The position numbers and the translations under genes were made by a program. Below are positions 24,461 through 33,848 of a DNA stretch of 64,000 nt, one piece after another. Position 1 is the first letter of the stretch. Each line of letters opens with the position of its first letter. Source of the DNA: Uliginosibacterium sp. GTDB lineage: Bacteria; Pseudomonadota; Gammaproteobacteria; Burkholderiales; Rhodocyclaceae. The DNA lies in the NCBI GenBank assembly GCA_016718265.1, contig JADKDZ010000001.1, positions 62,001 to 126,000 on the forward strand, read 5' to 3'. Under the pieces are notes generated by a model. That model was not told where the DNA came from and did not search any database. It saw nothing but the letters and a program-made list of their open reading frames with translations.

Positions 24461-25159
24461 TTACTGTGCGTTCAAGGACGTTGGCTCGACACGGACCCCA
24501 GGGCCCATTGTCGAAGACAAGGCGATCTTGCGCAGGTAAACACCTTTTGCTGCTGCGGGGCGAGCCTTCACCAAGGCGTCAACCAAAGCGCCCAAGTTCT
24601 GTTGCAAGGCCTCGACAGAGAACGAAGCTCGCCCAATGGTCGCGTGGATGATCCCGGCTTTGTCAGTACGGTACTGAACTTGACCAGCCTTTGCATTCTT
24701 CACCGCCGTCGTAACATCCATGGTGACCGTGCCAACCTTGGGGTTCGGCATCAAGCCACGAGGACCGAGGATCTGGCCCAGAGCGCCCACGACACGCATG
24801 GCGTCAGGCGTCGCAATACACAGGTCAAACTCAATCTTGCCCGCCTTCACGTCAGCAGCAAGATCATCAAAGCCAACTACATCAGCGCCGGCGGCCTTGG
24901 CTTCTTCAGCCTTCGGACCTTGCGCAAAGACCGCAACGCGAACAGTCTTGCCCGTACCAGCTGGCAATACCACCGAACCACGAACAACCTGATCAGACTT
25001 CTTGGCGTCAACGCCGAGATTGACCGACACATCTACCGATTCATCGAACTTCGCGACCGCATTTCCCTTGACGAGATTCAGGGCGTCCGTAGCGGCATAA
25101 AGCTTCGAACGATCAACCTTGGCGCGCAGGGATTTCACTCTCTTAGACAATTTAGCCAT
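24461..25159 (-). CDS. rplA: 50S ribosomal protein L1
   Basis: L1 forms the stalk that guides deacylated tRNA from the E site and represses the rplKA mRNA in E. coli. The 232-residue product begins AKLSKRVKSLRAKVDRSKLY after the Met and contains VVLPAGTGKTVRVAVFAQGP, LGQILGPRGLMPNPKVGTVT and the C-terminal SSTMGPGVRVEP. Length is normal. The gene starts 3 bases after rplK. Confidence 0.98.
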   Translation of the reverse strand: MAKLSKRVKSLRAKVDRSKLYAATDALNLVKGNAVAKFDESVDVSVNLGVDAKKSDQVVRGSVVLPAGTGKTVRVAVFAQGPKAEEAKAAGADVVGFDDLAADVKAGKIEFDLCIATPDAMRVVGALGQILGPRGLMPNPKVGTVTMDVTTAVKNAKAGQVQYRTDKAGIIHATIGRASFSVEALQQNLGALVDALVKARPAAAKGVYLRKIALSSTMGPGVRVEPTSLNAQ

Positions 25160-25161
25160 GA

Positions 25162-25593
25162 TTACAGACCCTCAACCGTGATACCCATACTGCGGGCAGA
25201 ACCAGCAATCGTCCGCACTGCCGCATCAATATCGGCTGCTGTCAGATCCTTCATCTTTGCCTTGGCAATTTCTTCGCACTGCGCGCGCGTGATCTTGCCA
25301 ACCTTGTCGGTATGCGGACGCGCCGAGCCCTTTTGCAGGCCAGCCGCCTTCTTGATCAACACCGTCGCGGGCGGCGTCTTGATGATGAAAGTGAAGCTCT
25401 TATCCGCAAACGCGGTGATCACGACCGGCAGTGGCAGGCCCGGCTCGTACGACTGAGTCTGCGCATTGAATGCCTTGCAGAACTCCATGATATTCAGACC
25501 GCGCTGACCAAGAGCAGGTCCGATAGGGGGCGAGGGATTAGCCTTGCCCGCCGGCACTTGCAGCTTTACATAGCCGACGATTTTCTTTGCCAT
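25162..25593 (-). CDS. rplK: 50S ribosomal protein L11
   Basis: L11 binds the GTPase-associated centre and is required for RelA activation. The 143-residue product has the proline-rich loop VPAGKANPSPPIGPALGQRG that contacts thiopeptides, followed by LNIMEFCKAFNAQTQ and the C-terminal RNA-binding domain. It is trimethylated by PrmA in many bacteria. It lies 85 bases downstream of nusG, and no clear promoter is seen in that gap. Confidence 0.98.
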   Translation of the reverse strand: MAKKIVGYVKLQVPAGKANPSPPIGPALGQRGLNIMEFCKAFNAQTQSYEPGLPLPVVITAFADKSFTFIIKTPPATVLIKKAAGLQKGSARPHTDKVGKITRAQCEEIAKAKMKDLTAADIDAAVRTIAGSARSMGITVEGL

Positions 25594-25678
25594 GATGGCT
25601 CCTTAAAGTGAGTATTAGCGCACCGGTAACAGTGCTCCTCGTGCCGAAGAGAAGAGGCCTCGGCGCCCTCAAAACCAA

Positions 25679-26212
25679 TCAGGTCTTCTCTACCTGGCCG
25701 AATTCCAACTCGACCGGTGTCGCGCGGCCAAAAATCGTCACGGACACATGAAGACGGCTCTTCTCGTAATTAACACTCTCGACAGAACCATTGAAATCTG
25801 TGAATGGACCTTCTTTGACCCGCACAAATTCGCCCACTTCAAACAAGACCTTGGGCTTCGGTTTCTCGACGCCCTCCTGCATCTGATGCAGGATTTTCTC
25901 GACTTCCTTGGCGGAAATCGGCGAAGGCTTGTTGGCAGTTCCGCCAACAAATCCGGTCACCTTTGGCGTGCTCTTGACAAGATGCCAAGAGTCATCATCC
26001 ATCTCCATCTCAACGAGCACATAGCCGGGAAAGAACTTACGCTCGGTAACGCTCTTCTGGCCAGAGCGCATCTCAACCACTTCTTCCACCGGGACAAGTA
26101 TCTGCCCGAACTTTTCTTCCATCCCTAAACGCGCGATGCGCTCAACGAGCGCACGCTGGACAGATTTCTCAAACCCCGAGTATGCGTGAACGACGTACCA
26201 GCGCTTGCTCAT
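25679..26212 (-). CDS. nusG: Transcription elongation factor NusG
   Basis: NusG binds RNA polymerase through its N-terminal domain and Rho or S10 through its KOW domain. I start it at MSKRWYVVHAYSGFEKSVQR (26212, 177 residues), whose ATG overlaps the secE stop as ATGA. Three further codons upstream are possible. FPGYVLVEMEMDDDSWHLVK and GFVGGTANKPSPIS mark the NGN domain, and EGPFTDFNGSVESVNYEKSR the KOW domain. Confidence 0.97.
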   Translation of the reverse strand: MSKRWYVVHAYSGFEKSVQRALVERIARLGMEEKFGQILVPVEEVVEMRSGQKSVTERKFFPGYVLVEMEMDDDSWHLVKSTPKVTGFVGGTANKPSPISAKEVEKILHQMQEGVEKPKPKVLFEVGEFVRVKEGPFTDFNGSVESVNYEKSRLHVSVTIFGRATPVELEFGQVEKT

Positions 26213-26559
26213 CGCTTCCACCCCAGGATCAAGTCATACAGCGTCCACTCGACAGTTTTGTCAGTCGCCCACAAAAAGAGCGCCATGACAACCACGAACA
26301 CGAAAACGATACCCGTCGTTTGAACAGTTTCTTTGCGCGTAGGCCAGACTACTTTCTTGGCCTCAATCCACGACTCTCGCGCAAACACAAAAAACGCGCG
26401 GCCCGGCTCCGTACGCCAAGCGACCAAGGACCCGAGCAAGACACCAACCAGAACTGAAACCACCCGGAGCACGGCCGGCTGGCCAGACAGCAGGTAATAG
26501 CCAGCAATGCCCGCCACAAGCAAAACCAGTGCGAGCGCAAACTTCAGCTTATCCGCCAT
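26209..26559 (-). CDS. secE: Preprotein translocase subunit SecE
   Basis: SecE clamps the SecY channel. The 116-residue product has three membrane helices, as in E. coli (residues about 7-24, 32-48 and 85-105). The conserved amphipathic segment reads RESWIEAKKVVWPTRKETVQ and is the part essential for function. It follows tRNA-Trp and is translationally coupled to nusG. Confidence 0.96.
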   Translation of the reverse strand: MADKLKFALALVLLVAGIAGYYLLSGQPAVLRVVSVLVGVLLGSLVAWRTEPGRAFFVFARESWIEAKKVVWPTRKETVQTTGIVFVFVVVMALFLWATDKTVEWTLYDLILGWKR

Positions 26560-26590
26560 GAAGGAGTGAATTCCAGTGCAATTGAGAACG

Positions 26591-26666
26591 TGGCAGGGGC
26601 AGAGGGTCTCGAACCCCCGACCTTCGGTTTTGGAGACCGACGCTCTGCCAATTGAGCTATGCCCCT
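26591..26666 (-). tRNA. trpT: tRNA-Trp (CCA anticodon)
   Basis: The 76-base minus-strand sequence AGGGGCATAGCTCAATTGGC onward folds into a cloverleaf. The acceptor is AGGGGCA/TGCCCCT with an encoded GCCA end, the anticodon loop is CTCCAAA within GGTCT/ACCGA-type arms, and the T loop is GTTCGAG. The anticodon CCA decodes UGG. It lies between tuf and secE, the usual location of this tRNA in betaproteobacteria. Confidence 0.97.
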
Positions 26667-26728
26667 GCTGCAGAGACTACGAAGCGCCTGACGCAATCGC
26701 CAGACGCCCCTCCCGTAGAACGGTAAAT

Positions 26729-27919
26729 TTACTCCAGGATCTTGGCGACGACACCGGCGCCAACCGTACGACCACCTTCACGGATCGCAAAGCGCAGACC
26801 TTCTTCCATCGCGATCGGGCAAATCAGCTTGACCGTCATGGAGATGTTGTCGCCCGGCATCACCATTTCCGTGCCTTCCGGCAGGGAGATAGAGCCCGTT
26901 ACGTCCGTCGTGCGGAAGTAGAACTGCGGACGGTAGTTGTTGAAGAACGGGGTGTGACGACCGCCTTCATCTTTGCTCAGCACATACACTTCACCCGTGA
27001 ATTGGGTGTGCGGGGTGATCGAGCCGGGCTTGGCCAGAACCTGGCCGCGCTCGACGTCTTCACGCTTGGTACCGCGCAGCAGCACGCCAACGTTGTCGCC
27101 AGCCTGACCTTGGTCGAGCAGCTTGCGGAACATTTCAACGCCGGTACAGGTGGTCTTGGTCGTCGCTTTGATACCGACGATTTCGATTTCTTCGCCAACC
27201 TTGACAACACCGCGCTCAACACGGCCGGTCACAACCGTGCCACGACCGGAGATCGAGAAGACGTCTTCGATCGGGAGCAGGAAGGGCTTGTCGATGGCGC
27301 GCTCGGGCGTCGGGATGTAGGAATCCAGTGCGTCGGCAAGTGCCATGATGGCGCCTTCGCCGAGCTCGCCCTTGTCGCCTTCCAGCGCCTTCAGTGCAGA
27401 ACCTTTGACGATGGGAACGTCGTCGCCCGGGAACTCGTACTTGGAGAGCAGCTCGCGCACTTCCATTTCGACGAGTTCGAGCAGCTCGGCGTCATCCACC
27501 ATGTCGCACTTGTTCAGGAACACGATGATGTAAGGCACACCCACCTGACGGGCCAGGAGGATGTGTTCGCGCGTCTGAGGCATGGGGCCGTCAGCCGCGG
27601 AACAGACCAGGATCGCGCCGTCCATCTGCGCTGCACCGGTAATCATGTTCTTGACGTAGTCAGCGTGCCCCGGGCAATCCACGTGAGCGTAGTGACGGTT
27701 GGCTGTTTCGTATTCGACGTGGGCGGTATTGATCGTAATACCGCGCGCCTTTTCTTCCGGCGCCGCATCAATCTGGTCGTATGCCTTGGCCGACCCGCCA
27801 AACTTAGCCGCCAGCACTGTCGTGATCGCAGCAGTCAGCGTGGTCTTGCCATGGTCAACGTGACCAATCGTACCCACGTTCACGTGCGGCTTCGTACGTT
27901 CAAACTTTTCCTTGGCCAT
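26729..27919 (-). CDS. tuf: Elongation factor Tu, second copy, intact
   Basis: This is the intact tufB-type copy, located between tRNA-Thr and tRNA-Trp. The 396-residue protein starts at MAKEKFERTKPHVNVGTIGH (27919). An upstream in-frame reading (MGWI-) adds four residues but lacks a better ribosome-binding site. The motifs GHVDHGKT, DCPGHADYVKNMI and NKCDMVDD mark the GTP-binding domain, and the protein ends VVAKILE. Near-identity with the copy at 10453-11640 implies gene conversion between the two. Confidence 0.98.
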   Translation of the reverse strand: MAKEKFERTKPHVNVGTIGHVDHGKTTLTAAITTVLAAKFGGSAKAYDQIDAAPEEKARGITINTAHVEYETANRHYAHVDCPGHADYVKNMITGAAQMDGAILVCSAADGPMPQTREHILLARQVGVPYIIVFLNKCDMVDDAELLELVEMEVRELLSKYEFPGDDVPIVKGSALKALEGDKGELGEGAIMALADALDSYIPTPERAIDKPFLLPIEDVFSISGRGTVVTGRVERGVVKVGEEIEIVGIKATTKTTCTGVEMFRKLLDQGQAGDNVGVLLRGTKREDVERGQVLAKPGSITPHTQFTGEVYVLSKDEGGRHTPFFNNYRPQFYFRTTDVTGSISLPEGTEMVMPGDNISMTVKLICPIAMEEGLRFAIREGGRTVGAGVVAKILE

Positions 27920-27958
27920 GATCCACCCCAATTAACCTGAGCAAATACACAAAAATAA

Positions 27959-28033
<75 letters not shown>

Positions 28034-28047
28034 ACAACTTAATAAAC

Positions 28048-28121
28048 TGGAGCGGGTGAAGGGAATCGAACCCTCGTCATAAGCTTGGAAGGCTTCTGCT
28101 CTACCATTGAGCTACACCCGC
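28048..28121 (-). tRNA. glyT: tRNA-Gly (TCC anticodon)
   Basis: The 74-base minus-strand sequence begins GCGGGTGTAGCTCAATGGTA and ends TCCA. The anticodon loop CTTCCAA gives TCC, reading GGA/GGG glycine codons, and the T loop is GTTCGAT. It lies 14 bases upstream of tRNA-Thr in the Tyr-Gly-Thr cluster. Confidence 0.97.
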
Positions 28122-28194
28122 AAACGACGAATTCAAAAACGATTTCGCCTACAACCCACGCACTGCACATTTATCAACACGCAGCGAATGAAAC

Positions 28195-28279
<85 letters not shown>

Positions 28280-28296
28280 AGAGCGTGAGAAGCGCG

Positions 28297-28325
28297 ACTA
28301 TAGAGAACGAACAGAGTAAAGTCAA
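28297..28325 (-). promoter_or_regulatory. Strong sigma-70-like promoter of the tRNA-tufB operon
   Basis: TTGACT (28320-28325), a 17-base spacer and TATAGT (28297-28302) on the minus strand, ending 18 bases before tRNA-Tyr. The bases right after the -10 box are CGCGC, a GC-rich discriminator of the kind linked to stringent (ppGpp) control of stable RNA genes. Confidence 0.75.
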
Positions 28326-28414
28326 GCCGATCATCGATTGTGCGATAGGTGCGCCAAACGTGAGATAGACCTCATAGAATGGGTCTCCAAGCTCCTTCCC
28401 GCTGACCCTAGGAC

Positions 28415-29134
28415 ATGCACCCCGCGATTTACAAGGCTTTGCGCTGCCAGCTTTTGTCTATAGCTTTGATCTTCCTGCTCGGGCAAAGCGGCATCCTTCC
28501 GCCGGTGGATGTTCTGGCACTGGCGGCACTGCAAGGCTTGAGCGCGAGTTTTATTGCGCTGATGACAAAGTCAGATCGTTGGTGGCTACCAATACATCTC
28601 GTCTTCATGCCGGCAATCGTCCTGGCCTCACAACTCCGGTTACCCGCGAATACCTACGCCTTGATATTTGGCGTTGTCCTGTGCATCTACTGGACAAGCT
28701 TTCGCACCCGCGTGCCGTTGTTCCTCTCCAATCGGGCGACCGTGCATCGTTTCGCCGCAACGCTCGACACTGAATCCCCGCGCAAAGTGCTTGATGTTGG
28801 CAGCGGCACCGGCTCCTTCGCCCTCACGCTCGCCCGGCTGCGCCCTGATTGGCATGTCACCGGCTGTGAGCTTGCGCCTGCACCGTATGCACTCTCTCGC
28901 TGGCTATCCCGACGCTCGCCCAACGTAACGCTCTTGCGACAGGATTTCTGGGCGCTCTCCCTGCACGACTACGAGTTGGTATACGCTTTCCTCTCACCAA
29001 CACCCATGGAGCCATTGTGGCGGAAGGCTCGCAAGGAAATGCCCGCCGGCGCACTGTTTGTGAGCAACAGTTTTCCCGTCCCCGGGGTTGAGCCTGAGCA
29101 AACAATCGAAGTGGGCGATCGGCGACAAACTTGA
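28415..29134 (+). CDS. Membrane-anchored class I SAM-dependent methyltransferase
   Basis: The 239-residue product has an N-terminal half with about three or four hydrophobic helices (LLSIALIFLLGQSGILPPVD, VLALAALQGLSASFIALM, TYALIFGVVLCIYWTSF). The C-terminal half has the SAM-binding motif I VLDVGSGTGSFALTLARL, then HVTGCELAPAPYALSRWL and DYELVYAFLSPTPMEPLW. That architecture resembles proteins annotated as class I methyltransferases of unknown substrate. It is divergent from the tRNA operon and followed by a ParA-like gene 87 bases later. The substrate cannot be told. The start ATG is 28415, and no strong ribosome-binding site is visible. Confidence 0.75.
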   Translation: MHPAIYKALRCQLLSIALIFLLGQSGILPPVDVLALAALQGLSASFIALMTKSDRWWLPIHLVFMPAIVLASQLRLPANTYALIFGVVLCIYWTSFRTRVPLFLSNRATVHRFAATLDTESPRKVLDVGSGTGSFALTLARLRPDWHVTGCELAPAPYALSRWLSRRSPNVTLLRQDFWALSLHDYELVYAFLSPTPMEPLWRKARKEMPAGALFVSNSFPVPGVEPEQTIEVGDRRQT

Positions 29135-29220
29135 TTGTTTTGTTACAGAATCCCGGCAACTGCCGACAATAGAAATTCACTGAAGAAGCTTAGTCCCTGC
29201 TAATGCGGGAGAACAATGCG

Positions 29221-29867
29221 ATGGCCGAAATCATCTGCATCATCGGAACGAAGGGCGGAACGGCAAGACCACGCTGTCGCACATGCTGAGTCACGGACTC
29301 ACATTGATCGGACGACGCGCCGCCTGCGTAATGACGGACGAATATCGCGAGCCGCTTCGGCCAGAAGGACGGCGTTGCGTCATGGCGGACGCCCGCTCGG
29401 CAGACGCTCGCGAAAAAAGTCGTCGACACCCTGCGCACGCTGCCGGTTGGGTTGGCGTTCTGGATTTGCGGCGCGAACCGCACGGATACGGATATTGCCC
29501 TGTATGACTTATCCGATATCGTGCTGCTACCGTTTCGCGACTCACCAGAGGATATCCGGACGGTGCTCCACGACCTCGAACTTTCCCGCGGGCATTCGCC
29601 ATACTGCCACAGTGGCCTAAAAACAAATGGCAAAGGGAGGCGGCAGACAAGCTGCTAGCCGCCATCCCGGCCGACTATCAAACCAGGCTGCTCGACCCGG
29701 TTTTTGCGCAGTCAGCCTCCAAGCTGCTTTTACAGACTCGCCCCCCCGAGACCTTGCCAGCGGCACTGAACAGGGCGTGCAAGCAGCTCGCGAGCACGCT
29801 TCTGGATATGGTGGAAGGCAGCGAAGAAGATGTCTCTACAGCCTTGGCGCGGGCCGCAAAAACCTGA
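29221..29867 (+). CDS. ParA/MinD-like P-loop ATPase, interrupted by three one-base indels
   Basis: Reading across three small indels gives about 215 residues: MAEIICIIGTKGGTGKTTLS, with a deviant Walker A (KGGTGKTT) as in ParA/MinD proteins, then AFWICGANRTDTDIALYDLS and DIVLLPFRDSPEDIRTVLHD. The frame breaks lie near 29262 (one G missing in GGG), 29414 (an extra A in a run of six) and 29592 (one T missing in TTT). All are homopolymers. Such ATPases position or partition cargo. No ParB, chemotaxis or flagellar partner gene is next to it, and the adjacent methyltransferase gives no clear clue. If the indels are real, the gene is dead. Confidence 0.65.
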
Positions 29868-29903
29868 ATAACAGGCGCGCAGCCTCGCGGCGCAACCGAA
29901 AAG

Positions 29904-30560
29904 TCAGCCCCGCACGCCTTGGCGCGACAGCAGCACCAGCGCCTGAGCCCGGTTTGGCACACCAAGCGCACGAAGAATCGCTGAGCAATGAACCCTTGAT
30001 CGTACCTTCAGCGAGCCCAAGCAACTCGGCAATTTCCCGATTCGTGCGCCCTTCGACCATCAGCTCCATCACCCCTGGTTTGAGCGGTCGTCAGCCCGAA
30101 CTGCTCGGCAGCGGACTCCACTCGAACGCTTTTTCCCGTAGCGCGCAGCGGTTGCGGCTGCTGAGCCGCCTTCTGCGACCACCACGCCGCCCGCCAGTAG
30201 CGTGCGGACGGACTCGATGACCTGGTCAGACGACATTGACTTCGACAGGAAACCGACTGCGCCGGCGTTCAGCGCGCGCTTGACAGACGCCTCGTCCGCC
30301 AAAGTGGACACAACGACCACCGGTACCGTCGGGAAGCGATGGCGAGCACGGACACCAAAGAGAAGCCGCTCATGTCTGGCAACATAAGATCGACCAGAAC
30401 CAGATCGAATTCCTTGCTGCCTTCAATCAAAGCCAAAGCATCCTTGCCGCAGGCCGCGACGCTGAACTCGCCACGGAAACTCCAGCTGAGACAACGCACT
30501 CACCAAGGCCTCGCGGACGAGGAGGTGGTCTTCAATGATAAGGACTCGACAGTTATCCAT
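29904..30560 (-). CDS. NarL/FixJ-family response regulator, frame-disrupted
   Basis: From ATG 30560 the reconstructed product reads MDNCRVLIIEDHLLVREALV, then LVLVDLMLPDMSGFSLVSVL, where the aspartate is the phospho-acceptor. VVVVSTLADEASVKRALNAG, GFLSKSMSSDQVIESVRTLL and a LuxR-type helix-turn-helix (MELMVEGRTNREIAELLGLA, EGTIK) follow. The frame shifts near 30490, 30330 and 30090, again one-base events. About 218 residues when repaired, normal for the family. It faces the ParA-like gene tail to tail and is divergent from the hybrid kinase remnant starting near 30.9 kb, which could have been its partner. Confidence 0.65.
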
Positions 30561-30910
30561 AATGTCCTACTCCGGAAGGACCGATCTGACACGCAAGGCG
30601 CATCTTAACGAGGCACCCTTCATCACCCCGATACCTTACCCGCCCGGGCAGGTTAAGCGCTCCGACGCTTGGCACTATGGCATCGTACGGGCCGTTCGGC
30701 GATCATTGCCCTGTGTCCAGATCAATTTCCACCTGGGCAATCCACGAGGTGCCAGTCCGATGATGCTGGCCGCCGCCCCAGAAGTCCCGCGCTATCGACC
30801 TGCGATGGCGGCTGCCGGTCTTGTTGCGCAGCGCGAATACGCGCTGACCCATACGCCAGAACAATACGGGGCCACACCTCACGAAAATAGGCTGGGACAT
30901 TCTAAGCGCG
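30561..30910. other. Stretch without a recognisable gene
   Basis: Between the response regulator and the hybrid kinase remnant there are only short open frames on both strands, none resembling a family I know. The stretch is GC-rich and may hold the promoters of the two divergent genes, but no convincing -10/-35 pair was found. Confidence 0.4.
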
Positions 30911-30911
30911 G

Positions 30912-32830
30912 GTGCTTTTGCGGCATGTGGTGCCCACAATCGTGCTCGGCATTCTGCTGACCACCAGCCTGACGTTTTCCCGCCTGAACGATCAGGAAGA
31001 TGCCATGCGCACGCAGGGTCAGGCCCTTGCGCGACAGCTGGCGTCTGCTGGCCGAGTTTGGGCTGGTCTCAGGCAATCGTGAACTCCTTTAGCGCTTGGC
31101 GAACTCGGCGCTTACACGGTTCAGACCTTCAGGGCGTCTCCGTTTGCTGACCAGAAAGGAAGCTTGCTCGCACTCGCGGGCATGCAAGCCCATGGATACT
31201 ACTTCCCTTCCGGCGTCTCTAGCATTCAGGTCGTCGGCGGGCGAATGCTGCGGATTGCAGAGCCCGCTCAGGCAGTCTAGCCCTGGGTGACAGCACCTAA
31301 GTAAGCTGGCCTCTTCAACCCGAACCGATATTGCCGCGCGCTCAGACAGGTCGTCGTGCTGGTGTCACAGGAGCAGCTGGATCGCCTCAAGTGGCGGCAA
31401 GTGCTCACCGCCTTGGGCACGCTGAGCATTGTGCTTCTAGGCAGCATCGCCTTGTCGTTCTACGCGGAGCAGTTCGGTCAGCCAACCCGATCTGGCGGAT
31501 CGCTCGCGCCATGACCGATATTGGCAAAGGCAAGCTCGACACCCGCGTGCCCGTGGAAGGCCACGGCTCCCTGCGTCACCTGGCGGAAGGCGTCAATGAG
31601 ATGGCCGAGCGGCTAAGCATCGTGCGCGACAGCATGGCCCAGCGCATCGAAGCCGGGATGCGCTAGCTGCGCGAACGGACCGAAGACGCCGAGCGCGCAA
31701 ACCTCGCGAAATGCGCGCTTTCTCGCGGCCGCCGCCACGACTTGCGCCAGCCCATGCACGCGCTCGGGCTTTTCATTGCTGACCTCGCCCGCAAGCAGCA
31801 CAGCGATGACAGTCGACTGCTTCGATCGATCGAAGCTGCTTCCGCCGAAGCGATGGAGAATGTGCTCGACAGCCTGCTCGACATCCCCAAACTCGACGCC
31901 GGCGTGGTCACCGCCAGCCCGCGCGCCTTCCCCTCGCCCCTTGTTTGAGCGGATCTCGAACGACTACTGTCAAGCGGCACACGAGCGCGGTCTGCGCTTC
32001 AAGGTACGCCCGACCCGGCTTTGGTGCACAGTGATCCGCTCCTGTTTGAACGCATCCTGATCAACCCCATCTCGAACGCGCTGCGCGCCACACGCCCAAA
32101 GGCAGTGTTTACGTCGTCGCCTCGCAAGCGCGGCGACCACGTCCCAGATCGAGGTACATGACAGCGGGGTGCGGTATCCCTCAGGACGAGCAGGCCGCCA
32201 TTTCAGGAGTTCGTGCAGCTCGCCAATCCGGCCGCCTGCGATCGCAGCAAGGCTGCTTTGGCCTCGGTCTGGCGATTGTGCGCCGTCTGGCGGACCTCTT
32301 GTGTCATCCGATCACCCCTGCGCTCGTGGATTGGCTGCGGCTCCGTGTTCCGCGTCATGCTTCCGCTGGCCCCAGGCCGAGAACGTTCAGATCGAGCCAG
32401 CGCTAGACACCGAGCAGGAGTTTGCTCGGCAAGATCGTCGCCGTCATCGACGACGATGCCCTGGCACAAGAAAGCCTCGTCGGCTTGCTTCGAGCTCCTG
32501 GGGACGCTTCGTCGTCGCGGCCGACGGTCCGGATGAGCTGATGCTCTCGCTCGCCGAATCGAGGTCGAGCCCGATATTCTGGTCAACCACTACCGCCTGC
32601 CCGGCAACCGCAACGGGCTGGCCATTATTCGAGCTGCGCAAGCGCTTCGGCGAAGACCTGCCCGCCTTGCTGCTCTCGGGAGACACCGGCCCCGAAACCC
32701 TGCGCAGTGCGACAGATCACGGCATCCCGCGCTGCACAAACCCGTGCGTCCCGCTGGCTGCGCGCCGCGCTCGCCCACATGCTCGGCCGGCTCGGCGCGC
32801 CGGAAGGCTGGAGGGCTCCACCGCCTCCCC
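30912..32830 (+). pseudogene. Degraded hybrid histidine kinase (HAMP-HisKA-HATPase-receiver)
   Basis: Pieces in all three frames line up in the order of one gene. First comes a membrane helix (VVPTIVLGILLTTSLTFSRL), then periplasmic sequence (MQAHGYYFPSGVSSIQVVGG), a second helix (VLTALGTLSIVLLGSIALSF) and a HAMP segment (IWRIARAMTDIGKGKLDTRV). The histidine box HDLRQPMHALGLFIADL follows, then an ATPase domain (VHDSGVGIPQDEQAAI, GLGLAIVRRLADLL) and a receiver (KIVAVIDDDALAQESLVGLL, ALLLSGDTGPETLRSATDHG). At least six frame breaks and an in-frame TAG near 31666 (GMR-stop-LRERT) interrupt it. The receiver position expected to read DYRLP reads HYRLP, so the phospho-acceptor Asp appears lost. The damage is denser than elsewhere, and an insertion-sequence remnant follows directly, so true decay is plausible. 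Confidence 0.65.
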
Positions 32831-32874
32831 GCGGAAGGTGGGCGGGGCGCTGCGCCGGTGGCCCCGGTCACGCA

Positions 32875-33470
32875 CCCCGCAAGTCTTTGAAGCTTTGTCG
32901 CCGATGGAGCTGGAACTGCGCTTTGAAGCCTGGATGGGAGAAGTCTGCCCTGCGGTGCAAGGGCGAGTCATCGCGATCGACGGCAAAGCGTTGCGCGGAT
33001 CTGTCCGGTCGGGCGCGGCCTGCGAGCCCTGCACCAAGTCTCAGCTTATGCCGCCGAGTACGGACTGACATTGGGGCAACGCACTTGTGAAGAGAAATCC
33101 AACGAGATCACAGCGATTGCTGAACTGTTGCCGGCCTTGGCACTGAAGGGCGCGGTGGTGACCATTGACGCGATGGGTTGCCAGACGGCGATTGCCGCGC
33201 AGGTTACCCAGGGCGGTGGCGATTATGTATTGGCAGTCAAAGACAACCAGCCCAATCTGGCTGAGGCGTTACGCGACTTCTTCTCGACACTGAACGCGCC
33301 TGGACATCTGCCGCGAAAGATCTCGGTGCACGAGACGCTGGACAAGGGGCATGGTCGGATCGAAACCCGCCGCTGCACGGCTGTCGGCGAACTCGATTGG
33401 CTTGAACTGCTCGGTTTGCAATCGCGTTGGTCCAAGCTCGCCTCGGTGGCCTGCATCGAATCGACACTTC
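32875..33470 (+). mobile_element. Truncated ISAs1-family transposase remnant
   Basis: Sequences typical of ISAs1-family DDE transposases appear in order: VIAIDGKALRGS (first catalytic Asp), a frame break, LGQRTCEEKSNEITAIAELL, VTIDAMGCQTAIAAQV (second Asp), GGGDYVLAVKDNQPNLAEAL, and GHGRIETRRCTAVGELDWL (near the catalytic Glu). Both ends of the transposase (about 90 N-terminal and 70 C-terminal residues) are missing and no terminal inverted repeats are seen. The remnant lies between the kinase pseudogene and a phaM gene lacking its 5' end, so an IS-mediated deletion probably joined the two. Confidence 0.8.
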
Positions 33471-33471
33471 G

Positions 33472-33848
33472 GCTTGCCGGGTATGGTGACGCCGTCGCTG
33501 GATGTCGACGAACTGGAGCGACGCATCACCGACCTCAAGGCGGTAGAAGGCTGGCTGAAAATGAATCTCGGCATGCTGCAGATGAACATTCAAGGCCTTG
33601 AAGTGCAGCGCGCCACGCTGGCTGCAATGCAGGCCATGAGCCAGACCGCGCGCGACAATCCGGAGGCGAACCCGTTTGCAAACCCCGCACTCTGGTCCTG
33701 GCCCTTCGGCACGCCCACGGAATCGAAAGACGCAACCGGCGCAGCGAGCCCCTCGGCAGCGCCAAAGTCTGGCACCGACGCCCCCGCATCCCCGCAGGCT
33801 GACACCCCGCAGAAGAAAGCCCCGCGCAAACCCGCCTCGCCCGCATGA
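33472..33848 (+). pseudogene. phaM: PhaM-type polyhydroxyalkanoate granule protein, 5'-truncated
   Basis: The frame reads FGLPGMVTPSLDVDELERRI, then TDLKAVEGWLKMNLGMLQMN and IQGLEVQRATLAAMQAMSQ. This is the core helical region of PhaM, the multifunctional protein that activates PHA synthase and tethers granules to the nucleoid in Ralstonia. A Pro/Ala/Lys-rich tail (KAPRKPASPA) that would bind DNA follows. The usual 25-35 residues before GLPGM are replaced by the ISAs1 remnant at about 33470, and no proper start with a ribosome site is left, although the GTG/ATG around 33486 could give a shortened product of about 120 residues. Its stop overlaps the start of the sensor kinase (ATGA). Confidence 0.7.
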
